Shown in pieces: positions 24,453-33,940 of a stretch of DNA of 34,489 bases. Position 1 is the first letter of the stretch; every line of letters begins with the position of its first letter. Position numbers and translations under genes: made by a program. The notes under the pieces were generated by a model, which saw nothing but the letters and a program-made list of their open reading frames with translations, did not search any database and had not been told where the DNA came from. The DNA comes from Bacillus crepusculi (GTDB lineage: Bacteria; Bacillota; Bacilli; Bacillales; Bacillaceae), in the NCBI RefSeq assembly GCF_014764715.1, contig NZ_JACXXE010000018.1, forward strand, positions 1 through 34,489, in the 5' to 3' direction.

Positions 24453-25604
24453 GTGATTCATGTTGGAGAATTAAAAGAAGAATTGATTCAATATGCGAAA
24501 GAAATTGGTGTCGATAAAATTCGATTTGCAAGTGCTGATACATTTGATTCATTAAAGGACCGCCTCATCTTACATGAATCGTTAGGGTATTTGTCCGGCT
24601 TTGAAGAGCCTGATATCGAAAAACGAACGAACCCTTCTTTGCTGCTTCCAAAGGCCAAATCAATTGTTGCGATAGCGCTCGCGTATCCTTCCAAAATGAA
24701 AGATGCTCCTCGAAGCACAAAGGATGCGAGAAGGGGCATCTTTTGCAGGGCTTCATGGGGAACCGATTATCATGTTGTATTGAAAAAAAAGCTCGATATG
24801 CTCGAGGAATTTTTGCGAAGCAAACATGTCGATATTCGAACAAAATCAATGGTGGATACAGGGGAACTGTCTGATCGTGCAGTAGCTGAACGCGCTGGCA
24901 TTGGTTTTAGTGCTAAGAACTGTATGATTATCACGCCAGAGTTCGGCTCTTATGTATACTTGGCTGAAATGATCACAAATGTCCCATTTGAACCGGATGA
25001 GAAAATTGAAGATCAGTGCGGAACGTGCAATAAATGTGTGGATTCGTGTCCAACGGGTGCGCTTGTGAATCCAGGACAGCTGAATTCTCAAAGGTGTATT
25101 TCGTTTTTAACTCAAACAAAAGGGTTTTTGCCTGACGAGTTCCGTTCGAAAATAGGGAACCGCTTGTATGGGTGTGATACGTGCCAAATCGTCTGCCCAA
25201 TCAATAAAGGAAAAGACTTTCATCTGCATCCAGAAATGGAACCGGACCCTGAAATTGCAAAACCGCTTTTAAAGCCCCTCCTAACGATCAGCAATCGGGA
25301 ATTTAAGGAAAAATACGGTCATGTATCAGGATCATGGCGGGGGAAAAAGCCTATACAGCGGAATGCCATTTTGGCACTTGCTCATTTCAAAGACACATCT
25401 GCATTACCAATTTTGATTGAATTGATGCACAAGGATCCAAGACCGGTCATTCGAGGTACAGCCGCTTGGGCCATTGGCAAAATTGGCGATGTGCAGCAGC
25501 TTAAAGAGCTGGAAAAAGCCCTTGAGTGGGAAAGTGATGAAGAAGCGAAACAGGAGATTGTGAAAGGGATTGAGTTCTTACAGACACCTTTAAATACTAA
25601 ATAA
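24453..25604 (+). CDS. queG: epoxyqueuosine reductase QueG
   Basis: It catalyses the last step of queuosine synthesis, reducing epoxyqueuosine to queuosine in tRNA (GUN anticodons) with cobalamin and two [4Fe-4S] clusters. The 383-residue protein has D135 in MVDTGELSDRAVAERAG (the proton donor position), cluster cysteines in CGTCNKCVDSCP (C189, C192, C195, C199), C215, and CDTCQIVCP (C241, C244, C248). C-terminal HEAT-like repeats (RNAILALAHF, RGTAAWAIGKIG) bind the tRNA. The start is a GTG with AAAGGAGG before it. This is the B. subtilis yhbA position; yhbB and trmL follow, and trmL is also a tRNA anticodon-loop enzyme. The tRNA-Asn, Asp, His and Tyr genes in this window have the GUN anticodons it acts on. 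Confidence 0.95.
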   Translation: MIHVGELKEELIQYAKEIGVDKIRFASADTFDSLKDRLILHESLGYLSGFEEPDIEKRTNPSLLLPKAKSIVAIALAYPSKMKDAPRSTKDARRGIFCRASWGTDYHVVLKKKLDMLEEFLRSKHVDIRTKSMVDTGELSDRAVAERAGIGFSAKNCMIITPEFGSYVYLAEMITNVPFEPDEKIEDQCGTCNKCVDSCPTGALVNPGQLNSQRCISFLTQTKGFLPDEFRSKIGNRLYGCDTCQIVCPINKGKDFHLHPEMEPDPEIAKPLLKPLLTISNREFKEKYGHVSGSWRGKKPIQRNAILALAHFKDTSALPILIELMHKDPRPVIRGTAAWAIGKIGDVQQLKELEKALEWESDEEAKQEIVKGIEFLQTPLNTK

Positions 25605-25665
25605 CATCCCTACGAACATAGAATAAACCAAACAGAGATGTTTAAAAAAGTTTGGTGGTGTCTGT

Positions 25666-26568
25666 GTGAAACAATTATTAGCGCAAACGTTAGAAGACAG
25701 GCTGGCGTATTTATTAAATGGCCATTCGATCAAACAGCCACAGCTCATGTCTGATGTGGAAGCAGTAGAACGAAAAAAAGAGCTTTTTGCTAGAAGACAG
25801 GTTGAGATTGTGAAAGCGAAGGCAAAAGCAAAGCTTCTCGATTCAACGATTCAGGATGATGGAGCTCAGCATGTGCAATACCTTGCTCACCTCACATATG
25901 TCTGTAAGGATGTAGACGATTCTTTTTATTTGGAGGAACAGGTGGAAAAAAGAGAAGCGTTTCTTTATAACGACATGCTTGTTAAAGATCGTATGATGCA
26001 GGAGGAATGGCACAAGGAAAAGCAGGAAGATGAGCGTTTCCAAAACGAGGAACAATTCGGGAGAGCCTTTCACTATGACCGGCGGGCAGCCGTGCAGTAT
26101 GCGGAGACGTACTGGAATAAACGGAATCCAGCCTACAAAAATTTTGAAGATAACTGTACAAATTTTATTTCACAATGCTTGAAAGCAGGGAATGCGCCGA
26201 CGAGAGGGTATCCGAACCGCGGATCTGGCTGGTGGGTACGTCCCCATACGTGGAGCTACAGCTGGACAGTGGCTCATTCGATGAAAAACTATTTAGTCAA
26301 TTCTAAAGCGGGTTTAAGGGCAAAGAAGCTAAAAGAAGCGCAGGAGCTTCAAATTGGTGATGTCATTTGCTATGATTTCGAGGGTGATGGCAGGTATAAT
26401 CATACAACCATTGTTGTTGATCATGATAAAGGCGGGATGCCCCTTGTGAATGCACAGACGTATGACAGCCGTATGCGTTATTGGTCGTATGAGGATTCGA
26501 CCGCCTATACGCCAGCTATTCGTTATATGTTTTTTCACATTTTGGACGATGCCGCAAAGGATAGTTAA
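25666..26568 (+). CDS. yhbB: amidase-domain protein YhbB
   Basis: The 300-residue protein has a charged helical N-terminal region (about 30-130) and a C-terminal amidase_6 domain: RRAAVQYAETYWNKRNPAYK, the Cys block NFEDNCTNFISQCLKAG (C164), RGSGWWVR, GDVICYDFEGDGRYNHTTIVVD with the catalytic His, and a closing VNAQTYDSRMRYWS. The fold resembles NlpC/P60 and CHAP enzymes, so cell-wall or peptide amide cleavage is likely. No signal peptide is visible, which suggests action inside the cell or in the developing spore. The start is GTG with a weak ribosome site (GGTGG). It follows queG as in B. subtilis. Confidence 0.88.
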   Translation: MKQLLAQTLEDRLAYLLNGHSIKQPQLMSDVEAVERKKELFARRQVEIVKAKAKAKLLDSTIQDDGAQHVQYLAHLTYVCKDVDDSFYLEEQVEKREAFLYNDMLVKDRMMQEEWHKEKQEDERFQNEEQFGRAFHYDRRAAVQYAETYWNKRNPAYKNFEDNCTNFISQCLKAGNAPTRGYPNRGSGWWVRPHTWSYSWTVAHSMKNYLVNSKAGLRAKKLKEAQELQIGDVICYDFEGDGRYNHTTIVVDHDKGGMPLVNAQTYDSRMRYWSYEDSTAYTPAIRYMFFHILDDAAKDS

Positions 26569-26611
26569 TGGTATAATGTTGAGCGGAAAAGAAAATTAGA
26601 GGTGAACTTTC

Positions 26612-27085
26612 TTGGGACTTCATGTCGTTTTATATCAACCAGAGATTCCAGCTAATACTGGAAATATTGCGCGTACATGTGCAGCAACAAATACAACCCT
26701 TCATCTGATTCGTCCGCTTGGTTTTTCGACAGATGACAAAATGCTGAAGCGTGCAGGGCTCGATTATTGGAAATATGCCAATGTGGTCTATCATGATTCG
26801 CTTGATGAATTGTTTGATGCTCATCCGAAGGGACAATTCTTCTATATCACAAAATTTGGCCAAAAGCCGCATACAACGTTTGATTACTCTCAGGTAGATG
26901 AAGACTATTTCTTCGTCTTTGGCAGAGAGACAAGTGGATTACCGAAAGATTTGATTGAACGAAATATGGACCGGTGTCTTCGCTTACCGATGACAGAGCA
27001 TGTTCGTTCGCTTAATCTATCGAATACGGCAGCGATCCTAGTGTATGAGGCGCTTCGCCAGCAGCAATATCGAGACCTTATATAA
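26612..27085 (+). CDS. trmL: tRNA (cytidine/uridine-34 2'-O-)-methyltransferase TrmL (CspR)
   Basis: A SPOUT methyltransferase that 2'-O-methylates the wobble base of tRNA-Leu isoacceptors CmAA and cmnm5UmAA. The 157-residue protein is the minimal SPOUT form: an N-terminal HVVLYQPEIPANTGNIARTC, then the knot motifs VFGRETSGLP (about 102-111) and RLPMTEHVRSLNLSNTAAI (124-142). The start is TTG with AGAGGTGA upstream. Both substrate tRNA-Leu genes (TAA, CAA) are in the cluster at the start of this window. It corresponds to cspR of B. subtilis. Confidence 0.95.
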   Translation: MGLHVVLYQPEIPANTGNIARTCAATNTTLHLIRPLGFSTDDKMLKRAGLDYWKYANVVYHDSLDELFDAHPKGQFFYITKFGQKPHTTFDYSQVDEDYFFVFGRETSGLPKDLIERNMDRCLRLPMTEHVRSLNLSNTAAILVYEALRQQQYRDLI

Positions 27086-27157
27086 GAGCATGATAAAAGC
27101 CGAGCGGTATCTCGGCCTACAGTAAATATGCAAGTGCTGAAAACAACGAACTAAATG

Positions 27158-27193
27158 AAAAAAGGATGTTCCGCTGATGGAACATCCTTTTTT
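27158..27193 (+). terminator. bidirectional terminator between trmL and the 28-residue gene
   Basis: AAAGGATGTTCC and GGAACATCCTTT form a stem with loop GCTGAT, flanked by A-rich and T-rich runs. It can stop trmL on the plus strand and the small gene on the minus strand. Confidence 0.9.
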
Positions 27194-27280
27194 TCATTTA
27201 CCAGGCTTGCCTTCGTAGCCAGCTGTGAAAATGGATACTAAAAACGTAATGATGACGCCCATCATAATGACCGTTCTCAT
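27194..27280 (-). CDS. 28-residue single-span membrane peptide
   Basis: On the minus strand an ATG with AGGGGGAG six bases upstream opens a 28-codon frame: a short basic start, a hydrophobic segment (VIMMGVIITFLVSIF, about 4-18) and a polar tail GYEGKPGK. The stop codon abuts the shared terminator hairpin. Ribosome site, membrane segment and terminator together argue that it is real. I do not recognise the family; small proteins of this kind often modulate a larger membrane protein. It is divergent from prkA. Confidence 0.55.
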   Translation of the reverse strand: MRTVIMMGVIITFLVSIFTAGYEGKPGK

Positions 27281-27434
27281 ATATGCTCCCCCTTATCCCT
27301 TTGTTCCTGCCCGCTGCCTGTTTCATATGATGTGAAGTTCGTCTTGAAAAGCAGAAGAAGAAGATCATTTTTCTCCTGTTTTTCCTTTATTATGAAGGGT
27401 CGTGCGGATGGTTGTCAATTCAGTTTGCCAATTC

Positions 27435-27462
27435 GTCATTTTGAAGAACGAAAGCATGTAAT
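27435..27462 (+). promoter_or_regulatory. SigE-like promoter of prkA
   Basis: GTCATTTT (27435-27442), 12 bases, CATGTAAT (27455-27462) resembles the mother-cell SigE pattern (about ATATT / CATACAAT). It would give a leader of about 60 bases. Mother-cell expression is what I recall for prkA and yhbH in B. subtilis. The match is by eye. Confidence 0.4.
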
Positions 27463-27531
27463 AGGACGCCTCCGCATAGATTGTAAAACAGTATCTGATT
27501 ACTAGCTTCAATCTTGAAAGAGGAGGTTCAT

Positions 27532-29427
27532 ATGGATATTTTAAAGAAAATTGAACAGCACAGAGAAGAAGAGCAGCGTCTCAAATGGGAAGGCACATTC
27601 AGCGAATATTTAGACATTATTAAGGAAAATCCACTTGTCGCTCAATCTGCTCATTCTCGCGTTTATCATATGATTAAAGACAGCGGGATTGAAGAGAAGA
27701 ATGGGGTCAGAACCTACAAATTTTTTGATCAGGAGCTTTTTGGATTAGAGGAATCACTAGAAAGATTAGTGGAGGAATATTTTCACCCGGCTGCAAAGCG
27801 ATTAGATGTGCGGAAGCGCATTTTATTGTTGATGGGACCTGTAAGCGGCGGGAAATCTACGCTTGTGACTAGGCTGAAAAGAGGGCTCGAAGCATATTCT
27901 CTGACAGATCAAGGTGCAGTCTATGCGATCAAAGGCTGCCCGATGCATGAAGACCCGCTTCATCTCATTCCGCAAAATCTGCGGGAGGATTTTTATAGAG
28001 AATATGGCATTCGTGTGCAGGGAAATTTGTCTCCTCTGAATATGATGAGGCTCGAAGAGGAATATGGCGGCAGAATTGAGGATGTAAGGGTTGAGCGGAT
28101 CTTTTTCTCAGAGGATAAACGGACCGGCATTGGTACCTTTAGTCCGTCTGATCCGAAATCTCAGGACATTGCTGATTTAACAGGAAGCATCGATTTTTCA
28201 ACCATTGCTGAATTTGGATCAGAGTCAGATCCCCGTGCCTACCGCTTTGATGGGGAACTCAATAAAGCAAACCGCGGGATGATGGAGTTTCAGGAGATGT
28301 TAAAGTGTGATGAGAAATTTCTATGGCACCTTCTGTCATTAACGCAGGAGGGGAATTTCAAGGCAGGCCGATTTGCCTTGATTAGTGCGGATGAATTGAT
28401 TGTCGCTCATACGAATGAAACCGAGTACCGGTCATTTATTTCAAATAAGAAGAACGAGGCGTTGCATTCAAGAATTATTGTCATGCCGATTCCTTATAAC
28501 TTAAAGGTGACTGAGGAAGAACGAATTTATCATAAAATGATCTCAGAAAGTGATGTCTCAGATGTGCATATTGCCCCGCATACGCTGAAGGTGGCAGCGA
28601 TGTTCTCTATTCTGACGAGACTCAAAGAGCCGAAACGGTCTGATATTGATTTGGTGAAAAAAATGCGTCTGTACGATGGAGAAAGTGTCGAAGGCTTTCA
28701 ATCTGTTGATATTGATGAGATGAAAAAGGAATTTCATGATGAAGGGATGAGCGGAATTGACCCTCGGTATGTGATCAACCGAATTTCATCTACCATTATT
28801 CGAAAGAATATGGAGTCGATCAATGCACTGGATGTCCTTCGTTCCTTAAAAGAAGGGCTTGATCAGCACCCGTCTATTTCAAGTGAGGACCGGGAGCGTT
28901 ATTTGAATTTTATTTCTGTTGCGCGAAAAGAGTACGACGATATTGCGAAGAAGGAAGTTCAAAAGGCATTTGTGTATTCCTATGAGGAGTCTGCGAAAAC
29001 GCTGATGGATAATTATTTAGATAATGTCGAAGCTTACTGCAATAAAAACAAGCTGCGTGATCCATTAACTGGTGAAGAAATGAATCCAGATGAAAAGCTT
29101 ATGCGTTCCATTGAGGAACAGATCGGAATTTCGGAAAATGCCAAAAAGGCATTCAGAGAAGAAATTCTTATTCGTATTTCGGCTTATGCAAGAAAGGGTA
29201 AACGCTTTGACTATAATTCGCATGAGAGATTAAGAGAGGCGATTCAGAAGAAGCTATTTGCTGATCTAAAAGATGTGGTCAAAATTACGACATCGACGAA
29301 GACGCCAGATGAGCAGCAGCTGAAAAAGGTTAACGAAGTAGTGGCTAGATTGATTGATGAGCATGGCTATAATTCAACAAGTGCAAATGAACTTTTAAAA
29401 TATGTAGGCAGTCTTCTGAATCGTTAA
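27532..29427 (+). CDS. prkA: PrkA, AAA+ domain protein / serine protein kinase
   Basis: From the ATG at 27532 (AGAGGAGG five bases upstream) the product is 631 residues, the same as B. subtilis PrkA. Walker A GPVSGGKST (102-110) begins an AAA+ module with AELIxAHTNETEYRSFISNKKNEAL-type sensor features; the C-terminal part (about 390-631) is the kinase-like PrkA domain. It has been described as a serine kinase and more recently as an ATP-dependent protease-like protein acting in sporulation, so its biochemistry is not settled. It is followed by yhbH; the pair (with spoVR in other genomes) forms a conserved stress/sporulation module. A possible SigE promoter lies upstream. Confidence 0.94.
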   Translation: MDILKKIEQHREEEQRLKWEGTFSEYLDIIKENPLVAQSAHSRVYHMIKDSGIEEKNGVRTYKFFDQELFGLEESLERLVEEYFHPAAKRLDVRKRILLLMGPVSGGKSTLVTRLKRGLEAYSLTDQGAVYAIKGCPMHEDPLHLIPQNLREDFYREYGIRVQGNLSPLNMMRLEEEYGGRIEDVRVERIFFSEDKRTGIGTFSPSDPKSQDIADLTGSIDFSTIAEFGSESDPRAYRFDGELNKANRGMMEFQEMLKCDEKFLWHLLSLTQEGNFKAGRFALISADELIVAHTNETEYRSFISNKKNEALHSRIIVMPIPYNLKVTEEERIYHKMISESDVSDVHIAPHTLKVAAMFSILTRLKEPKRSDIDLVKKMRLYDGESVEGFQSVDIDEMKKEFHDEGMSGIDPRYVINRISSTIIRKNMESINALDVLRSLKEGLDQHPSISSEDRERYLNFISVARKEYDDIAKKEVQKAFVYSYEESAKTLMDNYLDNVEAYCNKNKLRDPLTGEEMNPDEKLMRSIEEQIGISENAKKAFREEILIRISAYARKGKRFDYNSHERLREAIQKKLFADLKDVVKITTSTKTPDEQQLKKVNEVVARLIDEHGYNSTSANELLKYVGSLLNR

Positions 29428-29567
29428 TAAATGAAGGAGGCATTATTGGCGCACATCCGCACCGGTAATGTCTTTTTTAGAAATGATCGTCATATCAATG
29501 ACGGACAGCATACGATAAAGGAATCGATGGTTAAAAGAATTGTGCAAACAGGTGAGGAGGGGGATGG

Positions 29568-30731
29568 ATGTCCCGGCAAGAAAAAAGTCAGTTTATTGTG
29601 TCACAGGAAGACTGGTCCCTCCATCGAAAAGGCTTTGACGATCAGCAGCGTCACCAGAAAAAAGTCAAAGAGGCGATTAAAAACAATTTGCCGGATCTTG
29701 TCACAGAGGAAAGTATCATCATGTCTAATGGAAAAGATGTTGTCAAAATTCCGATTCGATCATTAGATGAATATAAAATTCGGTACAACTATGACAAGAA
29801 TAAGCATGTGGGTCAAGGGGATGGAGACAGCCAGGTTGGTGATGTTGTCGCGCGTGATGGATCAGACAGTAAGCAAGGGCAAGGGAAGGGGCAGGGCGCG
29901 GGAGATCAAGCCGGTGAGGATTATTACGAAGCAGAAGTTTCATTAATGGATCTAGAGGAAGCACTGTTTCGTGAACTAGAACTGCCCAACCTGAAACAAA
30001 AGGAGCTTGACGACATCATTGTCGAGCAAATAGAATTCAACGATATTCGCAAAACGGGCTTAACAGGAAATATCCATAAAAAGCGAACGATGCTGTCAGC
30101 ATTTAAACGAAATGCGATGACAGGCAGTCCTTCCTTTTATCCGATCTATCCAGAGGATATCAAATATAAAACTTGGAATGAAGTGACCAAACCAGAGTCG
30201 AAGGCCGTCGTTTTGGCGATGATGGATACGAGCGGAAGTATGGGGCTTTGGGAAAAATACATGGCTCGGAGCTTTTTCTTTTGGATGACACGCTTCTTAC
30301 GGACAAAGTATGAGACGGTTGATATTGAATTTATTGCCCACCACACGGAGGCGAAGGTCGTAGATGAAGAGCATTTCTTCTCGCGTGGCGAGAGCGGGGG
30401 AACCATTTGTTCTTCTGTCTATCGAAAGGCACTAGAGCTCATAGACGAACGATACCCGCCCTCGCGATATAATATTTATCCTTTTCATTTTTCTGATGGT
30501 GATAATCTGACTTCCGACAATGCACGATGTGTGAAGCTTGTTCAAGAGATTATGAAAAAAGCCAATTTATTCTGCTATGGTGAAGTGAACCAATATAACC
30601 GGCATTCTACATTAATGTCAGCATATAAACATATTCAAGATGAGAAATTTAAGCATTATATTTTGAAGCAAAAATCAGACGTTTTTCTCGCACTAAAAAA
30701 ATTTTTTCAGCAGGAAGAAGTTCTTTCTTAA
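29568..30731 (+). CDS. yhbH: YhbH, DUF444 family sporulation/stress protein
   Basis: The 387-residue DUF444 protein has a long polar, Gly/Gln-rich linker (about 81-118) and a von Willebrand A-like domain with a metal-site motif DTSGSMG (D220, S222, S224) followed by [20 protein letters not shown] and HHTEAKVV. The N-terminal block [20 protein letters not shown] is typical. AGGAGGGGG lies before the ATG. It is 140 bases downstream of prkA and shares its transcript; such proteins always pair with PrkA and may be a partner or substrate adaptor. The exact role is unknown. Confidence 0.93.
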   Translation: MSRQEKSQFIVSQEDWSLHRKGFDDQQRHQKKVKEAIKNNLPDLVTEESIIMSNGKDVVKIPIRSLDEYKIRYNYDKNKHVGQGDGDSQVGDVVARDGSDSKQGQGKGQGAGDQAGEDYYEAEVSLMDLEEALFRELELPNLKQKELDDIIVEQIEFNDIRKTGLTGNIHKKRTMLSAFKRNAMTGSPSFYPIYPEDIKYKTWNEVTKPESKAVVLAMMDTSGSMGLWEKYMARSFFFWMTRFLRTKYETVDIEFIAHHTEAKVVDEEHFFSRGESGGTICSSVYRKALELIDERYPPSRYNIYPFHFSDGDNLTSDNARCVKLVQEIMKKANLFCYGEVNQYNRHSTLMSAYKHIQDEKFKHYILKQKSDVFLALKKFFQQEEVLS

Positions 30732-30743
30732 ATAGCACATTTG

Positions 30744-30780
30744 AAAAAACCTTTCAGCATAAGGGCTGAAAGGTTTTTTT
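30744..30780 (+). terminator. terminator of prkA-yhbH
   Basis: AAACCTTTCAGC (30747-30758) pairs with GCTGAAAGGTTT (30765-30776), and T continues to 30780. The 360-base gap that follows holds the promoter, palindrome and leader of the efflux operon and no gene that I can support. Confidence 0.92.
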
Positions 30781-30825
30781 GCGTGAGAAAGGAAGGGATT
30801 TCCAGAAAAAAGTGAAACTTTCTCT

Positions 30826-30854
30826 TTGACATTTCAATTTTCATTTATTAATAT
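30826..30854 (+). promoter_or_regulatory. strong SigA promoter of the yhbJ-yhcABC operon
   Basis: TTGACA (30826-30831), 17 bases, TAATAT (30849-30854). The transcript would have a leader of about 230 bases before yhbJ. Confidence 0.8.
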
Positions 30855-30870
30855 TTAATCTTGTTAAATA
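30852..30870. promoter_or_regulatory. palindromic operator overlapping the promoter
   Basis: TATTTAA and TTAAATA are arranged as an inverted repeat with a 5-base centre, overlapping the -10 box and start region. Size and AT content resemble MarR-family operators. In B. subtilis a MarR-type gene, yhbI, precedes yhbJ, but no such gene is in this window. Confidence 0.55.
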
Positions 30871-31093
30871 TAAGTTTTTCAAAAAAGATGCCGATCGTCT
30901 TTTCTTCTTTTTCTGCTCTTTGCTCATGAGTGAACAATAAGTATAAATGGGCTGCACACCATTTTTCAGCGGAGTAGATGAAGGGGAAATGACAGCTTTA
31001 TGAGCTTGTTTCATATTCTGTCAGATGATGGGCATTCTAAGCTTGCTAAAGCAGATGACACTATATTTTTATACATGAAAGGAGAAACAAAAC

Positions 31094-31726
31094 ATGAACA
31101 GAGGACGTTTATTGCTAACGAATATTATTGGCCTTATTGTGATTCTTGCCATTATTGCCGGAGGTGCTTATTACTATTACGAAAGCACAAACTTTGTCAA
31201 AACAGACGAGGCAAAAGTGACAGGAGACATGTATCAAATCACAGCACCAGCAGCTGGACAAATCAAGGGCTGGGATATCAATGAAGGTGACGAAGTGCAA
31301 AAAGACAGCACAGTTGCAAAAGTTGAAGGAGAAACAAAAACAAACATTAAAGCAGTAGCTGATGGCACATTAGTCAAAAAAGAAGTACAAAATAATCAAC
31401 AAGTGCAGGCAGGTACCGTTCTTGGTGAAACAATTGACCTCAGCAAGCTTTACATTACAGCGAATATTAAAGAAACAGACATTAAGAACATTGAAAAAGG
31501 CGACAAAGTTGACATCGTGGTAGATGGTGATCCTGATACAACATTCGAAGGAACTGTTGAACAAATTGGTTACGCGACAAACTCAACATTCAACATGCTG
31601 CCAGCAACAAATTCAAGTGGTAACTATACGAAAGTAACACAAAAAGTAGCAGTGAAAATTTCAATTAAAAACCCATCTGACAAAGTGCTTCCAGGTATGA
31701 ATGCTTCTGTCAAAATTTCTTCTTAA
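31094..31726 (+). CDS. yhbJ: HlyD/EmrA-like membrane fusion protein
   Basis: The 210-residue protein has one N-terminal anchor (about 7-29) and an extracytoplasmic part with two biotinyl-lipoyl-like halves (VTGDMYQITAPAAGQIKGWD and IKAVADGTLVKKEVQNNQQV), followed by a beta-barrel part (GDKVDIVVDGDPDTTFEGTV) and a closing PGMNASVKI. It lacks the long coiled-coil hairpin of Gram-negative EmrA, as expected without an outer membrane. AAAGGAG precedes the ATG. It is 39 bases upstream of the MFS pump gene and probably assists that pump. The place matches yhbJ of B. subtilis. Confidence 0.88.
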   Translation: MNRGRLLLTNIIGLIVILAIIAGGAYYYYESTNFVKTDEAKVTGDMYQITAPAAGQIKGWDINEGDEVQKDSTVAKVEGETKTNIKAVADGTLVKKEVQNNQQVQAGTVLGETIDLSKLYITANIKETDIKNIEKGDKVDIVVDGDPDTTFEGTVEQIGYATNSTFNMLPATNSSGNYTKVTQKVAVKISIKNPSDKVLPGMNASVKISS

Positions 31727-31765
31727 TGATGATTGATATCAAAAAATGAAAGGAGGTTGTCTGAG

Positions 31766-33385
31766 ATGGCAAATCAACCTGCAGCGACAAAACAGGGAGC
31801 AGGCTCCTTGTCTTTACTGATCATTTTAATGGCCGGCTTGTTCGTAGCGATTTTAAACCAAACGCTTCTGAACGTAGCTATGCCCCATTTAATGACTGAA
31901 TTTAATGTCAGTGCGACGACCATTCAGTGGCTTACAACCGGTTATATGCTTGTCAACGGTGTGCTGATTCCGTTATCAGCGTTTTTAATCACACGTTTTG
32001 GACAGCGCAGCTTATTCCTAGTGGCCATGATCTCGTTTACACTGGGTACCTTTATTTGCGGTATTGCACCGAACTTTTCGACGATGCTCATTGGCCGCTT
32101 GATTCAGGCAGTCGGTGGCGGAATCCTGCAGCCGCTCGTGATGACAACAATCCTTTTTATTTTCCCTCCGGAAAACAGGGGGAAAGGAATGGGGATTTTC
32201 GGTCTTGCGATGATGTTTGCACCAGCTGTAGGACCAACATTATCTGGTTACATTATTGAACATTATTCTTGGCGTATTATGTTTTATGGCCTTGTACCAA
32301 TTGGTGCGATTGTCATTATCGCGGCTTTCTTTATGTTTAGAAATATTGTAGAGCCTAAAAAAATCAAGCTGGACACCCTTGGTGCGATTCTTTCTATCGT
32401 TGGTTTTGCTTCCCTTCTTTATGGAGTGAGTGAAGCGGGGAGTGATGGCTGGACAGATCCGATCGTCTTATCAACAATTATTATTGGTGCGATTGCGATT
32501 ATTCTCTTTATTTTCCAACAGCTTAAAGCGGATAATCCGATGCTTGACTTCCGCGTGTTTAAATACAGCATTTTCTCGTTATCGAGTGTCATTAACATCA
32601 TTATTACCGTTGCCTTATACACTGGGATGTTCTTACTTCCGATTTATCTGCAAAACCTCGTTGGGTTTACTGCATTACAATCTGGGTTATTGATGCTTCC
32701 AGGGGCACTTGCGATGCTGATTATGTCCCCGATTTCAGGGATTTTGTTTGATAAATTTGGACCTCGTCCACTTGCGATTGTGGGGATGCTGATTACTGTT
32801 GTCACCACGTATGAGTTTACAAGGCTGACCATTGATACATCCTATAGTCACATTGTGATCATGTATGCAGTGCGTGCATTCGGTATGTCACTCCTTATGA
32901 TGCCAGTGATGACAGCTGGGATGAACCAATTACCACAGCATTTAAACAGTCATGGTACAGCGATGTCTAATACATTAAGACAAATTAGCGGATCAATCGG
33001 TACGAGTTTGATCACGACAATTTATACGAATCGAACAACATTCCATTATTCGAATATGGCGGATCAAACAAATACAGCTGACCCATTCTTTATGAATTCA
33101 TTCCAGACGGCTGTGTCGAATGTGATGCATCATATGGGCATGACAGCTGAAGCTGCTCAAAAATATGTATCCACCCAGCTCTTTACGAAAGCACAGGTCG
33201 ATTCAAACGTGATGGGCATCAATGATGCTTACATGTGGGTGACATTATTCTGTGCGGCTGGTGTGATTCTCAGCTTGTTCTTGCGTGATGTACGTAAGGA
33301 TAAAAAGCGAAAAGAAAAACAACCTAAGAAACAGGAAATGACGCTGCTTCCAGCACCTAAGGAAGCAAACCAAGATGCAAGATAA
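31766..33385 (+). CDS. yhcA: MFS multidrug efflux transporter, DHA2 (EmrB/QacA) type
   Basis: The 539-residue protein has about 14 membrane segments. It shows the DHA2 start [16 protein letters not shown] with the acidic residue replaced by Asn in the first segment, motif A-like RFGQRSLFL, and antiporter motif C-like [15 protein letters not shown]. The C-terminal tail is long and basic ([14 protein letters not shown]). AAAGGAGG lies about nine bases before the chosen ATG (31766); an in-frame TTG 33 bases earlier has no ribosome site. With YhbJ it should form a two-part drug or toxic-compound exporter driven by the proton gradient. The substrate is unknown. Confidence 0.9.
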   Translation: MANQPAATKQGAGSLSLLIILMAGLFVAILNQTLLNVAMPHLMTEFNVSATTIQWLTTGYMLVNGVLIPLSAFLITRFGQRSLFLVAMISFTLGTFICGIAPNFSTMLIGRLIQAVGGGILQPLVMTTILFIFPPENRGKGMGIFGLAMMFAPAVGPTLSGYIIEHYSWRIMFYGLVPIGAIVIIAAFFMFRNIVEPKKIKLDTLGAILSIVGFASLLYGVSEAGSDGWTDPIVLSTIIIGAIAIILFIFQQLKADNPMLDFRVFKYSIFSLSSVINIIITVALYTGMFLLPIYLQNLVGFTALQSGLLMLPGALAMLIMSPISGILFDKFGPRPLAIVGMLITVVTTYEFTRLTIDTSYSHIVIMYAVRAFGMSLLMMPVMTAGMNQLPQHLNSHGTAMSNTLRQISGSIGTSLITTIYTNRTTFHYSNMADQTNTADPFFMNSFQTAVSNVMHHMGMTAEAAQKYVSTQLFTKAQVDSNVMGINDAYMWVTLFCAAGVILSLFLRDVRKDKKRKEKQPKKQEMTLLPAPKEANQDAR

Positions 33386-33402
33386 GTGTGGAGGGACCGT
33401 AC

Positions 33403-33927
33403 ATGAAAATTTATGTCGTATACGATAGTGAAGGTGACCATACAAAGGCACTTGCAGAAGCGATTGTAGCGGGCGCAGGTGAAACAGAGCAAGCTGAAGT
33501 ATTTATTGATCATGTGAAAGATGCGGATATTCGCAAGCTTGATCAAATGGATGCGATCATTTGGGGCTGCCCTGGTCACTTTGGTACCATTAGTTCTGGA
33601 TTAAAGACATGGATTGACCGTCTTGGCTACTTATGGGCAGAAGGTAAACTCATCGATAAAGTCGGTGCTGTTTTCTGTACAACTGCTACAACGCATGGCG
33701 GTTTAGAAATGACGATGCACAATTTGATCACGCCAATGTTCCATCAAGGGATGCTTGTTGTTGGTCTTCCTGGAAATGTTCCAGAGAATGCTTTATACGG
33801 TTCTTACTATGGAGCAGGTGTGACATGTCCGATTGATTCTGATGAATTGATTTCCTCAGAAGGCATTGAACTTGGGAAAGCATTAGGAAGACGTGTAGCA
33901 TCAGTCACTGCGTCATTTAAGCGATAA
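33403..33927 (+). CDS. yhcB: WrbA-like flavodoxin / NAD(P)H:quinone oxidoreductase YhcB
   Basis: The 174-residue flavodoxin-fold protein has an FMN phosphate loop [12 protein letters not shown] (8-19), the aromatic/flavin loop [19 protein letters not shown], and the WrbA-type [13 protein letters not shown] loop. It should reduce quinones by two electrons and so limit redox stress. GGAGGG lies six bases before the ATG at 33403. It starts 17 bases after yhcA in the same transcript, which suggests that the efflux pair and the reductase answer the same class of electrophilic or quinone-like compounds. Confidence 0.9.
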   Translation: MKIYVVYDSEGDHTKALAEAIVAGAGETEQAEVFIDHVKDADIRKLDQMDAIIWGCPGHFGTISSGLKTWIDRLGYLWAEGKLIDKVGAVFCTTATTHGGLEMTMHNLITPMFHQGMLVVGLPGNVPENALYGSYYGAGVTCPIDSDELISSEGIELGKALGRRVASVTASFKR

Positions 33928-33940
33928 GGAGAGGGTTCTT

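Noticed and set aside
29431..29766. Open frame between prkA and yhbH, with AAGGAGG before an internal TTG at 29449
   Set aside because: More than half overlaps the start of yhbH in another frame, the composition is low-complexity Lys/Arg/Ser, and yhbH has a far stronger family match. The TTG with its ribosome site is noted but not called.
31000..31284. Open frame before and over the start of the HlyD-like gene
   Set aside because: It overlaps 190 bases of a well-supported gene, has no family pattern, and its ribosome site is badly spaced; the first part is likely untranslated leader.
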